Part shown: in pieces, positions 37,643-48,410 of the stretch
Layout: each line of letters begins with the position of its first letter
Numbering within the stretch: the first letter of the stretch is position 1
Assembly (NCBI GenBank): GCA_002794735.1
Contig: NBAZ01000002.1
Location: 2,604,001-2,668,000 of the forward strand
Length of the DNA: 64,000 nt
From: Pyrrhoderma lamaoense
Taxonomy: Eukaryota > Basidiomycota > Agaricomycetes > Hymenochaetales > Hymenochaetaceae
Reading direction: 5' to 3'
Notes under the pieces: model-generated
Seen by the model: only the letters and a program-made list of their open reading frames with translations
What the model was told of the DNA's origin: nothing
The model's database searches: none
Made by a program: the position numbers and the translations under genes

Positions 37643-39411
37643 TGTTACGGTTTCCTTAAAACTAAGGGATCAGCGCGATCTGCAACCTTAGTAATAGAGG
37701 TTCGATAACCCAGATAAAGCAACTCTAATCCTTTCGCCAAAAAGGGGTGGGCTAGCAGTGTACTGAGTAGTTGATCAGACTAATTAGACACCTAGTTCGG
37801 TTAAAGCTAACAAGCAGTTGGTGCTTCTTCAAGGTAGGGGGTCTCGAAGTCGTCGTGCCAAGTGCCGAGGACACTACAAGTAGATTGTGGCAAAGAGGTA
37901 ATCACGCGAGGTGTCGACCAAGGTATTGATTCAACCTAAACGATGCCGATGCAATAACTCGTAGTACGATAACGTGGTCCTTCTTGGAGAGTATAGAAGT
38001 AGTCTCCTCACTGTACAGCGATAGAGAACAAGTAACGATGTTAGAGAAAGCTAGATGTTCTACCACAATACAGATACCCTTAAAGCAACACCTTTGCCAG
38101 CTAATGACAATCTTGACTGAGCGCAGGTATTGTACTTCAAGTGTAGTTATAACTTATTACCAGATGATGGCTTTTACCAACAGTTGTTGGATATTACCAC
38201 CAGTTATTGGCTATAAGTGAGTCTGAACAATCTACTCTACGATGTCCAAAAGTCCTGCTTTTATAGCCTTCATCAACACCCATTATGCCATGGGTATTCC
38301 TTTATCCTAACCATAACCTTCAGGGCACTTGCTCCACAAGTCCCTGAAGACCCTGTGTATCCCACACATGTCTGAACCCTTATCGTCCCTGCTCTGCAGT
38401 CCATACAATCGCATTACTCCCTGAGACCCTGAGACCCTTAGATCTGATCTAGAGAGATTCCCAATCTCCTGTCCCTGAGTTAGGGTCCACTGCCCTGAAC
38501 CCTAGATAACCCCAATTGTGGCTGAAGCGTGTTGTACGTTCACTCCACAAAAACCCTGAATGGTCCGTGCCGACCCAGCAGGCCACACGTTGTTCGGCAT
38601 TGAAGTATTGGTGATATCCCCACCGTATGTATCCAGGCACATCGATTAACTTGAGATGATTGTAGACTTTCCTTGGTAGCTGACGGAGTAAGAGTATTCC
38701 CCATTCTGGGGGGTCCCGTGGTACCACTTGATAGTGAACCACACTACTGCTGCACTGTTCATCGTGCTGGTGTCCTGTATGCTCCATATTCGTTAAGACA
38801 ACAATCTTGACTTGACCCCAGACCTTTTCTTTTCTTTTTATCTCCAAGATTGTAACGTAGTGAAAGGTCCAAACATCTTGTTCCCAATGAGGGAATTCTC
38901 GAGTAGAATCGTCTGTCCAGTACTTCTGTACTTGTACTGTAAACTCGGTAGCATCCACTCCCATCTCGAAGAGAGTTGTCCAAGTGATCCTATAGAGGTC
39001 CGATTGTAATGAATACGTCTTCTTGCAATTGATACACCCTACCCTGGTCTGGTACCAGGGGACTCGTTCCACCTGACTGTGTACTTGAGATTCGCTAGTT
39101 CGTTCTGCTCCATGCACTGCTATACGAACACCTACGTCTCCTGTAGGATTTGGTAAGGCCCTAGTTTCCGACCTTTGTCGTGATTCTATCCAACCACGGA
39201 CTTGATCCAGCAATGGCTCTGCTGGCTGCGCATGTAGTCGTTCAAACACCGCAGGCCTTTCTTCATCTTGAGAGAGGACTTCCCTGTGTGACATGGCTGA
39301 GTTTGCTATTGTTCGTAATAGGCAGGATTTGCAGCTTCCTATATTCGGTTTGTGTTTGATCTCCGACCTAGCCGATGATCCGCGAATCTTCAAACCTCCA
39401 ATCCCGTAACA
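37643..39411 (-). mobile_element. Nested 1,769-bp insertion, probable solo LTR
   Basis: Begins TGTTACGG and ends CCGTAACA, a perfect 8-bp inverted terminal repeat with the TG...CA ends of an LTR. It has a 5-bp target duplication and sits in gag of the larger element. I find no internal direct repeat that would mark two LTRs, nor gag/pol motifs, so a solo LTR is the simplest reading. Minus orientation is suggested by a TATAAAAG at 38265-38258 followed by about 600 bp (R-U5) to the end. The segment before it would be a long U3 of about 1.15 kb. A non-autonomous TIR element is the alternative. Confidence 0.75.
38449..39294 (-). CDS. 281-codon ORF inside the nested LTR-like element
   Basis: Uninterrupted from MSHREVLSQDEER to TGDWESL. 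It contains a CxxC (GCINCKK) and a tryptophan-rich C-terminal half. I do not recognise it. It reads in the same direction as the TATA box that follows it and would lie wholly in U3. The frame is also open upstream to the insertion edge. No coding evidence beyond length; could be chance or a captured gene. Confidence 0.4.
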   Translation of the reverse strand: MSHREVLSQDEERPAVFERLHAQPAEPLLDQVRGWIESRQRSETRALPNPTGDVGVRIAVHGAERTSESQVHSQVERVPWYQTRVGCINCKKTYSLQSDLYRITWTTLFEMGVDATEFTVQVQKYWTDDSTREFPHWEQDVWTFHYVTILEIKRKEKVWGQVKIVVLTNMEHTGHQHDEQCSSSVVHYQVVPRDPPEWGILLLRQLPRKVYNHLKLIDVPGYIRWGYHQYFNAEQRVACWVGTDHSGFLWSERTTRFSHNWGYLGFRAVDPNSGTGDWESL

Positions 39412-39416
39412 TTCCA
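39412..39416. repeat. Target duplication of nested insertion, right (TTCCA)
   Basis: Second copy of the 5-bp duplication flanking the nested insertion. Confidence 0.88.
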
Positions 39417-40029
39417 TATACTTGTAGAACCGATTGATATCATGTACTTCTGGGCGTTCGTTTGCTGTGTTTAGAGAGTCCACTATTTCTTTCACAAGTT
39501 CGTAGCCCGGTTTTTTGATACGTGAGAGGATATAAGTGCACCGGTGTTTGTCACTCGAGTACATGTCTCCTTTAGCACTGAAGTAGAGGCGAAGCTGAGA
39601 GATGAATGTGTTGAATTTAGAGCGTTCACCTGCAAACTCCTCTGGTTAGTTGACGTCATTACGCTTGTAGTGAAGAGCATTTCCTGTCTGTACACCGTTA
39701 AGCCGTTGTGCCAGAATGAGTGTCTCTGTTTGCAAGTCCGGAACGATTCCTGTGGGGTCCATTGTGTTTGTCCGCAGATCATTCATCTGTGTCTCTAGTG
39801 CATGGATACGAGAGCCTAGTCCAAGTACAAGTTCTTCCGGGGTGGGTCCTGCTCCTCTAACTTCTTCGAGTCTATCACCAACTATTGTTAGTTGATTCTC
39901 GAGTGCTTCAACTCTGCCTAGAAGTTCATGAAGCTGCGCAGTGATTGGTCCCGTGATGCCATTGACAAGATTCGTTATTTCAACCTGTGTCCAAGCGCGT
40001 GCCTGGTGGAGAGGTGTGTCTGTCATCAT
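39417..40029 (-). pseudogene. gag: Gypsy gag, N-terminal part
   Basis: Starts MMTDTPLHQARAW at 40029. It has a coiled-coil-like segment (HELLGRVEALENQLTIVGDR) and then the capsid entry EEFAGERSKFNTFISQLRLY. A TAA at 39646-39648 interrupts the frame just before PEEFAGE; a CAA-to-TAA change would explain it. The frame then runs to FYKYM at 39417, where the nested element begins two codons later. Spliced to 37637-36924 it would give a gag of about 440 residues. Confidence 0.85.
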
Positions 40030-40203
40030 CTAGTGTTTCGAGACCTTGAAGATGACAAAGACGAGAAGTAGTGCGACGATGAAAACAAGTAGCGTTCCGA
40101 TAACAATGGGTGATTGACAGATAAGTGAAGTGAACTGGAGGGTCCTTTGTGTGCGTGTTTGGTTGAGACTACTTTCCTCGAGATTGATGTTGGACGAGTC
40201 CAT
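40030..40203 (-). CDS. 57-residue single-pass membrane ORF abutting gag
   Basis: Starts MDSSNINLEESSLNQTRTQ and ends with a strongly hydrophobic helix (SPIVIGTLLVFIVALLLVF) and a basic tail VIFKVSKH. Its TAG is followed immediately by the gag ATG, in the same frame. It may be a separate small protein, or an N-terminal membrane anchor of gag cut off by a point stop (CAG to TAG would do it). Not recognised. Confidence 0.5.
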   Translation of the reverse strand: MDSSNINLEESSLNQTRTQRTLQFTSLICQSPIVIGTLLVFIVALLLVFVIFKVSKH

Positions 40204-40505
40204 TCATGTTAGGATCTGTATTGATCTGCTTGTATAAGCAAGGGGATAATATGACTAAGCGTATTTATATAAGATGCCCTTGTACTTAGTATCACAGTGT
40301 TCAAAACAGAAACGACTTGTAGGCCAGATATTCTGACAGATGATAGTGATGTATCAGATGTAGACAGATTAACTGTCTTTGGGTTTGTGACAAGATTGAT
40401 TTCAATGAGGAGATCTTGGTCAAAATCGACCTCCTTATATACATCTACTACATGTGAACTAACTACCCGTTTAATCATCAAGAAATACTATTATTATATT
40501 TAATT

Positions 40506-40582
40506 TGTGGCACCTAGTGTGGCACCATTGTGGCACCATTGTTTGTGGCACCGTATCCATGTCTACAGCAATTTGTGGCACT
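40506..40582. repeat. Five copies of TGTGGCAC in the element leader
   Basis: TGTGGCAC(C) recurs five times in 77 bp between the extra ORFs and nowhere else that I noticed in the element. Confidence 0.7.
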
Positions 40583-40774
40583 AGTTAAAGTGTCTAATTC
40601 GTCCTTCATCCAAAAGCATTAAGCTTGTTATATTGTTTATAACTGTTTCTGTTGTCGCGTCCATTATTACAATCACCTGACTCATGAATTACCGTATTCG
40701 TATCGTGAGAATTTATTCGACCGGCGCATCTGTTCCCAGCGTGGGAATATCTTCTTAGCCCAGCCTCGGGCTTG

Positions 40775-41596
40775 CTAAGAGGAATGGCTAGTCCGCCATT
40801 CATACTGTGGATGGTCTGACGCTATGCTAGTTCTAGCATGGGCTGATGGATTGTTTCTATCCCATTCTTCTCTTGGGAGAATAGTATTAATGTGTGGTAG
40901 TATAGGGCGTTCCCTATTAGGCATGACTGGTAATGGAGGACTTTCTCGCTGTGGTATTACTGGAGGTGTTACTGATTGAGCCCTATTAAGAGTGATCCAA
41001 TCTACTCTCTCGAATCCTGGACGAGGAGCTTTATTATAAGTTTCATATATTATTCCTCTCCACAGTGTGTGCATTCGCATTGCAAAGTGATTTGTCTCCT
41101 TTTCATCTATAGTCATTATGCCTGGTCCTCGTAGTGCAAAGCTTTCGTCTGTAGCTCTGATTACAGATATACGAATCGCTTCCTTGATTTCTTCTGAAGC
41201 TTGCTTGTGTAGTATAACACATATTGAGGATGCTACTAGAATTGGTTCTCCATGATTCCTAGCATCTAGCATTGCTTCGGAGCGAACTTGCAGTTCAGGT
41301 TGATCAGGGTATATGCCTTTGAATGGTTCTTCTAACCAAAGGTGGTTCTGTACCCTTGTTATGTTATGCAAGGTGGTATCGTATGGATAATTGTTTGTAT
41401 GCATATCAAACCATCCGTAGTTATTATAGTACCTCCAATCTTCCTTCTGGGTCTTGATTAAGGCCTTAGTTATTCGTATGGCCATATTGTTACATATCTC
41501 TTCCATCTCCTGTATTGTTCTATAACAAGTATGGCATATGTTCTGGGGTCTGTCCCGGCTAGTTGATGAGCCTCGTGTGACCTCGTTATTAGACAT
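40775..41596 (-). CDS. Extra 273-residue ORF between 5' LTR and gag
   Basis: Open from MSNNEVTRGSSTSRDR to EWRTSHSS, starting about 90 bp inside the 5' LTR and in sense with gag-pol. It has an early CHTC pair, a mixed helical middle with several Trp, and a Pro/Arg-rich C-terminus. No match to gag, pol or envelope motifs known to me. It carries no stop although gag and pol carry five, which could mean selection or luck. Function unknown. Confidence 0.55.
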   Translation of the reverse strand: MSNNEVTRGSSTSRDRPQNICHTCYRTIQEMEEICNNMAIRITKALIKTQKEDWRYYNNYGWFDMHTNNYPYDTTLHNITRVQNHLWLEEPFKGIYPDQPELQVRSEAMLDARNHGEPILVASSICVILHKQASEEIKEAIRISVIRATDESFALRGPGIMTIDEKETNHFAMRMHTLWRGIIYETYNKAPRPGFERVDWITLNRAQSVTPPVIPQRESPPLPVMPNRERPILPHINTILPREEWDRNNPSAHARTSIASDHPQYEWRTSHSS

Positions 41597-41688
41597 GATG
41601 TAAGCGCTTTATAATCATTATTGGTAAGCCTAAAGTTTGGAAATCCTAACAATTCACTAGTGGTAGTGAGTTGATTAAGTTAACCTAA

Positions 41689-42212
41689 TGTTACGACCGC
41701 AGTGGTTAGACAAAGTCGTTGCTTGCGTAAGCACTGATGTGGCGATAACAGTAGTTGTGTACACAGTTCGTCTTGACGCTCAAGACCACTAGTAAGCTCA
41801 GTAGCTGTTGTCTCACTGCGAGAGAACTCTACAAGTTAGTTATATTCAAGTACTACTTAATACAATATGCATACCTGCGAGAGAACTCTACAAGAGGTTA
41901 ACTTATGGTGGTGACGGTCAGAAAATGAAGTGTGTGAGGAGTTCTCTCGCAGATTGCCAGGTTTATATACTTGTGGAAACTGTGATTAATAAGCAATGAA
42001 TAATGGATGATAAATCAAAGAATGAGTCAGTTGCGAAGTGGAGTCAATTAGTAATAAGTGAGTCATGCGAGAATGAGTAAGCGATGCATGAGTCATGTGA
42101 GCTGAGTCAACGAGAATGCATGGTTGGAAGTAATAAACAATGCGTCAATAACACGTCAACATTGGTAACAGGGGACTTAGAAGAAAATAGAAATTTAGTC
42201 CTGTTCGTGACA
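41689..42212 (-). repeat. Right LTR (5' LTR of the element)
   Basis: 524 bp with intact TGTTACG...GTGACA ends in plus orientation; serves as the 5' LTR for the minus-strand coding region. Confidence 0.95.
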
Positions 42213-42217
42213 TTCCC
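42213..42217. repeat. Target site duplication, right (TTCCC)
   Basis: Matches 32620-32624. Confidence 0.9.
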
Positions 42218-45200
42218 TTTCGTCTATCATCATCGCTAAGTTCCGGTGGTTAATTTACATTATAAAGCATTGTTCAAGACTTTATACACTTTGGTTCCAT
42301 TTAAGGGAAGTTCGACTGTGGAGTGAGGCGTTTGACTGCGGCTCGCAGCAAAAGTAAAGTTTTGATTATTACTTCGATGGATTCTAGATGTCTAGAAAAG
42401 TTGTTATAAATAAATGATAACAACGCTCTATTTTATGCATTGGGGATGATGCGCCGACTGTACCTCACGCGAGATCTAGCGGGGGGGAGCGAGTAAAGTG
42501 TTTGGTTTATTGTAGGAAGGTACTCCAGTGATAGCACATTACTAGCTGACAACTCAAAGGATGATTTGCTAATACGCTTCCCGCGAAGGTTTGAGCGCCC
42601 ACGCACGACATATCACCTGATAAGCGCGTCCCAATATTTAATTCTTTTTCTCGAAATAAGAAAAAAAATAAGCTCAGAGGTCTCTACTTACGGTTAGGCT
42701 GAGTCTACCTCCTCGTCTGGCCTATACGAAGATTTCGGTTATGGGTCTCATCCTTGGGTCAACCATATAGACAATACGTAAGGGCAAATACTGCGTATCG
42801 AAGTCTTTTGCTGTGCGCGAAGTCTCGCAGAGATGAAGAATTTGCATGCATATGGTTTTAACAGTTCGACAGATGGCCTCTTGCACAATTGAGTTATCAT
42901 CACACACCAATGTGTAGGTCCCAACCTTATATCATTATTATCGACAAAAACTTTTTGCTACATGTAAGTCCATCAACAAACACTAATTTTGTTTACAAGA
43001 GGTTGAGATAACATTCCCAGCGTTTTGGTCTATTCAAATACGGACACCCCGACTACTCATAATCCGCAAAAAGGGTACGAAACCTTCTCTTAGGGTTGGA
43101 GCATCAGCCTAAGGACGTTGTGGCGAACCACTGACAAAAGAGTACCAGCCTCGCTTCTATTCCTCCGGTGATGAAGTACCAATTCGCATCATCTGGGGTA
43201 GCTTCATCACCTGCATCGCGGAAGGAAAAGAAAACGGGTGAACAAACCGACTTGATGGGCGATTCATAATGACAATGATGTCGGGAACCAAAGAAAAATG
43301 CTGTTTATGTTTTCTGAACAGAAAACAAGTCTCTTGAGTTTGGAGGGACAAATCATTTCGTTCCTGATGTAAATCATTACATGACTTGTGTGTTTACCAG
43401 AAGAAGGCACTCGGTCTCACAAACCTGAAAGAAAAAGAGGACATGCTTATCAAAATTTCATGGTTGAACCCCACTTTTGGCTTCTTAGCAACAAGCTGGA
43501 GTGTTGTACAAGAGATAACCACAAATTCCTGCAGATAAAACTGAAGGGACGGTAGCTTTCTCATGAGTAACGGATGCATAAAATATTAATGAAATATTAC
43601 GATCGGGAGGTCCAAGAACTTGGTGTGGAAAGGGTTTTTTATTTTATATATTTAAGAAACAAGAAAATAGAAAATACATTTAAAGCTGATAAACATTATT
43701 TTAAGGTATTATAAGCATAAAAAGTATCCCCTGAGTCACACCACCCGTGACATTTTTTAAGAATGATTTGCTGTGTGGATGTCCAACTGGTACGAAGATG
43801 CTACTCTGAAGCGCATTTAAACTAGATCTGACTGTTTTTAAGGCACCTTATAATATTCTCAAGGATCAGACCATATTTTCTGTTGTAAGGAACCCCCTTG
43901 ATTCGGAGGCATCTTATCTTCTACAACACAATTAGATCCCTTTTTGTTTTTTTCAAATCTTAGAAGACATCTAAACTAGTGGACATACAAAGGCGCGTAC
44001 TTGGGTAAATGTTAGGTAAAGTCGCGGGAACAGAGAAGCTTAAAGTTGTTATTTGAGGCACAGCTTGAGGAGATGTCCATATAATTCCCACTGACTTACA
44101 ATGGGGCTCCAGTCTTTGAGGGACTTCGACATTCCCATGCGAAGTGAAGGAAGTTGTTCTAAGCTCGATCATTTCAATTGTAGAAGCTACCTCCAAGAAT
44201 ATCGAAAGATGTCCCAAGATTTTTGAAAACAAATCTCGCGTTTTCTTTTTTGTTCCAAATGCACACTAAAGAAAAACTTCCACTACTGGCTTTGATATGA
44301 TAACCACCTTGTTCTCTTCCCTTTTTTTATTCTTCTCAATCCCCCTTTGGCTGGGATCATTCGTCGTTAGGTAGCTGGGACGTTGCTTGTAGTTGGAAGT
44401 TTTTCAACTCTTTTTAATTAGAGCCCAATTCCCAAGCTACGTAGTGTATTTGATCGAGATGTTCAGAAGCTCGCGAAGGCCCGAAAAGTTCATACTCACA
44501 CACTCTTTTCCGCCGGTCCTCGTCAATGCATTCACTACTTAAGTGTATTCAAGATCCAATCTTCTAGCAATTCCTTTCTCCCCCAACCTATAGAATCAAC
44601 CATGTCCTAAAAGATCGTTATAACTCCAAGCTTCAAAAAGTTCCTCTCAACCATCCATCTTGAACGAAAAAAACGGGTTGAGCACATTAATTCCTCGGTG
44701 GTTTTAACTAAGAAAGTTTTTATACTTTGAACTTCCTTTAGCAGTCCTTCTTTATTTCTTTGGCCTTCCCATCATTTTTGCGCCTCCACAGGTACAAACA
44801 ACGGCGTCTTCTGCCTTCCCTCCCAAAGATTCTGAGCTGGCAATAGAGTAAACTGGTGGCGCTACCGCCTCAAGCCATACTCAAATCTGTAAGCCAAACT
44901 CTTGGTTACTTTAAAGTACCGTCTACCCCCACCCACTCCCTACCCATGCTTAGATGTCTATTGCTCCATCAGTGAAGGTGGAGGGACAACAAGAAACGTG
45001 CTTCGGAATGAGTAACTAAGGACGGGTTTCTCAAACATCCCTTTTTCTCTTCTATCTACTTTTAGACTACTGTTTCCTATCTCTGGCTTATTGAGCTTAC
45101 CCTTCTAGACGGGGCCGAGAAGAGCGAAGAGATTGGAAACAGAACTCCCCCTTCCCTCTCTCCCCTCCCCCCTCTGTCTTTCTCTCCTGTCAAATGATGA

Positions 45201-46050
45201 TCATGCAAAGAGTAAGATCACGGATAAAGAATACGAGTCGTCCTTATTTTTTTGGTTCCTTTGGGATTACAGTTTCCTTATCCCCGTTGCAAGCTTTCAA
45301 GATTGATATTTTACATGCGTGATAGTAAACGAGCATTTTAATCTGTAGCATTAATTTGACGGCACACATCAACACATCATTCAAGAGAGATGATATGGAA
45401 ACAGTGTCCCAATCCCCACTTCCGCTAGTCGTGAATACCACGACTTATCAAAAGCAAGCAACGAAAGAAAGAGAGAGAAATAAATAAATAATAAATAAAA
45501 TAATCAAATCCGGATTTGGAAAAGGGAGGATGAGATTGTTCATAACTTTTATTCCGTCTTCGACCGCTCTGTTTCTTCCATTATCAAAATTTTGAATTCA
45601 TCTTTTTCTCTCACTACACGTACCATCATTGTATGAATGAGATATCTTTTTGAACCTTCCGCTCTAGGTGACAGTCCAAAACAGGCATCCTTAACTCAGA
45701 TTCTGAGAATACTAAACAATCGTTATTCAGACCACCACATAAGGATCTGAGAGGGGTCTGAAGTCAACGGTACAGAAGGCGCCGAATTTATTGGATACTC
45801 AATTGAACCCAAAGACAAAAGAGCTGAAGCACACACAACTGGAAGAACCTGCTCGACATCGACAATTGACAAGTCAAGTTACGGGATATTGAGCATTTGT
45901 AGCATAATCAGAGTATTATAAGCTACGAGTGAACATGTAGATATAAAAGGGTATGTAGATCCTAAACACAAACATTGATGTTTCTCTAAACAAACTCTTT
46001 TCGGTACATCTGATTTGTATGGCGTGACATCTTCTCCCTTGTATCGGTCT
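42218..46050. other. Gene-poor region after the retroelement
   Basis: About 3.8 kb with mixed AT-rich and pyrimidine-rich parts. Minus-strand open frames near 43157-43579 and 43960-44232 (90 codons) have no recognised domain and no convincing splice partners. Nothing supported. Confidence 0.5.
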
Positions 46051-46074
46051 TTGGCCACTCGCTTAGCAACAGGA

Positions 46075-46818
46075 GTCAACTTTTGACACGTTGAGCATAC
46101 TATATTATTTCTTTAGGTGAGTAGGAAGAAACTGATTTATCTTGTCGTCATACGTGAAACCATATATATGCAAAATGACTCTGTAGGCTGCTAGTAATGA
46201 TGAGATATATCTAGTGTTTTTAGAGCTCCCTGTGAGTATGGCCTAGCGTGTATAGAGTAACGAACAGTTTACCATGATCGTATGAGATAGTCAACTTTCC
46301 TGGCGCTCGCGGTTGTCTCTGTATGACACTACAGTTTAGTAGTATCTCTCTTCGTATTCAGGAGCAAATTGAGAAGGACCCCTGTGGTGTTATGATAGTG
46401 GCCACCTTTCATCATACACTAAGTATGATACAACTATCTGATGGAAATATCACCTTATAGCTTACCTTGCCTAGTGATGCTAACCACTCATCGTATGCTT
46501 CAATTAAAGAAATAATATCTCTAGAAATGTTTAAGGGTACTCGAGTCATCATCTCCCTATCAACTCAAAATCTCAACGCTCACTACATTATTCCCGCTTA
46601 GTAAAATCTCTTACAAAGGCGAAAGAAAGTGGGATGTGATATCCTATGAACAATCATCTTACCTTGTTTTGAATACTAAACCATCTCTTTCAAGTCCATT
46701 CACAACGTCTCGCTTTCTATCTATACACATACATCGTATACAAAAAGGCTACCTAGTAGGGCCTAACGCTCCAATCCACACTCTACACATTCAGATACTC
46801 AGTTCTCTCACTCACTGA
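46075..46818 (+). repeat. Dispersed repeat, copy A
   Basis: About 745 bp sharing ordered blocks with copy B: TTATATTATTT-like start after ACGTTGAGC, TTTAGGTGAGTAGGAAG (46113), ATATCACCTTATAG (46447), CCACTCATCGTATGCTTCAA (46485), TATGAACAATCATCT (46644) and CACTCTACACATTCAGATACT at the end. The copies also share about 20 bp before the TG. No open frame; probably an old non-coding transposon or LTR remnant. Confidence 0.65.
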
Positions 46819-47939
46819 ATATCTGTACTCTAGGACAGCAGTGATCGACATCACTAAATTCAATGTTTTTTTCTATGGATTGTGTGGATTTCCATATAAT
46901 CAAGATCTCAAGTCTACTTCCGCGCGCACACGCACGCGCGCCGCCCTCGGGCCCTACAGGTGTATCCCGTCTCTTAACGCTTACTCCAGGGGCCAGTCTA
47001 CTTTTTATCCTTCCTAACCTTCCTTCTACCCCTTCTCGAAAAAGAGAAAGGGAAACCAAATAGCTCGTAGCTCACTTAGTCAAATGATTAGTATATGATT
47101 AGATGCCAGATGACTAGATGACTAGATGCTAGATCTAAGAAAAGAAACGGGTCTTCGAAGTCAAGTCGTAGGGAAGGGGCGGGGACGGGAGAAGGGAAGA
47201 GGGGAAGGAATTCGTAATGCAAAAACGGTTTCTAAACTTAAGAAAAAAGTGGGAGGGAGAGGGGGGGGGGAATACGAGAAAGGGACAACAATGACAACAA
47301 GGTGAAAAAAAAAGGGGGGAGGGGAGGGGATCAAAAATACAAAATCAAAAAATAATAACAAAATCGATGAAAAAAAGACGGATAAAGTAAGCGGTTAAAC
47401 CTCTTTACTCCCCTTCTTCCCCTTACTGAATTTCCTCTCAAACGGAGAATCGGACTCGGGGCTCGGGGCTCGGCTCGGACTTTGGGAGAGGGAGCGGGGG
47501 AGGGAGAAGCTCGGAACCAGATATACCACACATACGTCACAACATAAACAAAACACACTCCAAAGAAAGAAAAAGGAAAGCAACTACCTAACACTAACAT
47601 TAGTAACAAACGCTCTCTTCGTGCAGAGTCGGGAGAGGGAGTAGAGGGGGCTGTATTGGAAAAAAAAAACGTTGAGACATTGAAAAGTTTGACCCCGCGG
47701 AAAGTAATTGTACATGTGCGTATTCATAGTGAGAAAGAAGTAACAAGAAAGAAAGAAAAAAAGAAGAAGAAGGAAGAAAAGAAGAAAAAGTGGATGAAAG
47801 TTGGGTGACATCAGACTTACAGAGATCTAGTCACAAAGTTAGTAAGAAAAAAGAAAGTTAGAAACTACCAAAACAAGGGGGGTGGAAGAGTAGGGGTTGT
47901 ACTTGTCCTCGGACACTCGCTTAACAAGACTACTCAACT

Positions 47940-48410
47940 TTTGTTACGTTGAGCGTGTTATATTATTTACTTAGGTGAGTAGGAAGATACCTACCTACTA
48001 TACACTTAGTATAATATATCCATCCGAAAGAAAATATCACTTTATAGTTCACCTTATTGCTAGTGATATTATCGAGTGGTGCCAGCCACTCATGGTATGC
48101 TTCAACCAAGATATCATAACTCTAGAAACGTTTTAGGGTACTCTTATCTGATAAAACCTCTTATGGGAGGTAAAAGCGGGATACGACATCCCTATGAACA
48201 ATCATCTCTTGAGGGCATCCCGAAAAAAAGTAAATACTCTTCATGTTTCCGAACACTAACACTAAACCATTTCTTTTTTTTCTCTATTCCATCCCCTCAC
48301 GTCTCGCTTTCCATCTGCTCACATGCATCTGAAATACATCTTACCTGGCATATTTAATGCTCCGAACCTACACTTTACACACATTAAGACAAATAGATAC
48401 TTAGTGAGCG
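47940..48410 (+). repeat. Dispersed repeat, copy B
   Basis: Same orientation and block order as copy A, with internal deletions (one of about 270 bp after GAGTAGGAAGATA). Begins TGTTACGTTGAGCGTG, like the start of the LTRs in this window, and includes CCACTCATGGTATGCTTCAA and TATGAACAATCATCT. Confidence 0.65.

Larger units (their letters stand above)
32625..42212 (-). mobile_element. Ty3/Gypsy chromovirus, 9,588 bp, decayed, with nested insertion
   Basis: LTR retrotransposon coded on the minus strand. Two 524-bp LTRs in direct orientation, TG...CA ends, and a perfect TTCCC target duplication define it exactly. Order in coding direction: 5' LTR, a 273-codon extra ORF, a 57-codon membrane ORF, gag (split by a nested insertion), pol with protease, reverse transcriptase, RNase H, integrase and chromodomain, a purine tract (GAAGGGGGGTGA on the minus strand, abutting the LTR at 33149), and 3' LTR. 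No canonical TGG-starting primer binding site is visible just inside the 5' LTR. Pol has four internal stops and one frameshift, gag has one stop, so the copy is not autonomous. Six LTR differences in 524 bp indicate a fairly recent insertion. Confidence 0.95.

Noticed and set aside
37643..38448. Second retroelement's gag-pol next to the nested LTR
   Set aside because: The downstream gag-pol rejoins the outer element's own gag in frame once the insertion is removed, so no second coding copy is needed.
43157..44232. Minus-strand frames that might be exons of one gene
   Set aside because: No recognisable domain and no consistent splice sites joining them in one frame.
46075..48410. A complete LTR element with copies A and B as LTRs
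   Set aside because: Only about 1.1 kb lies between them, without gag/pol remnants, and similarity extends beyond the TG start.
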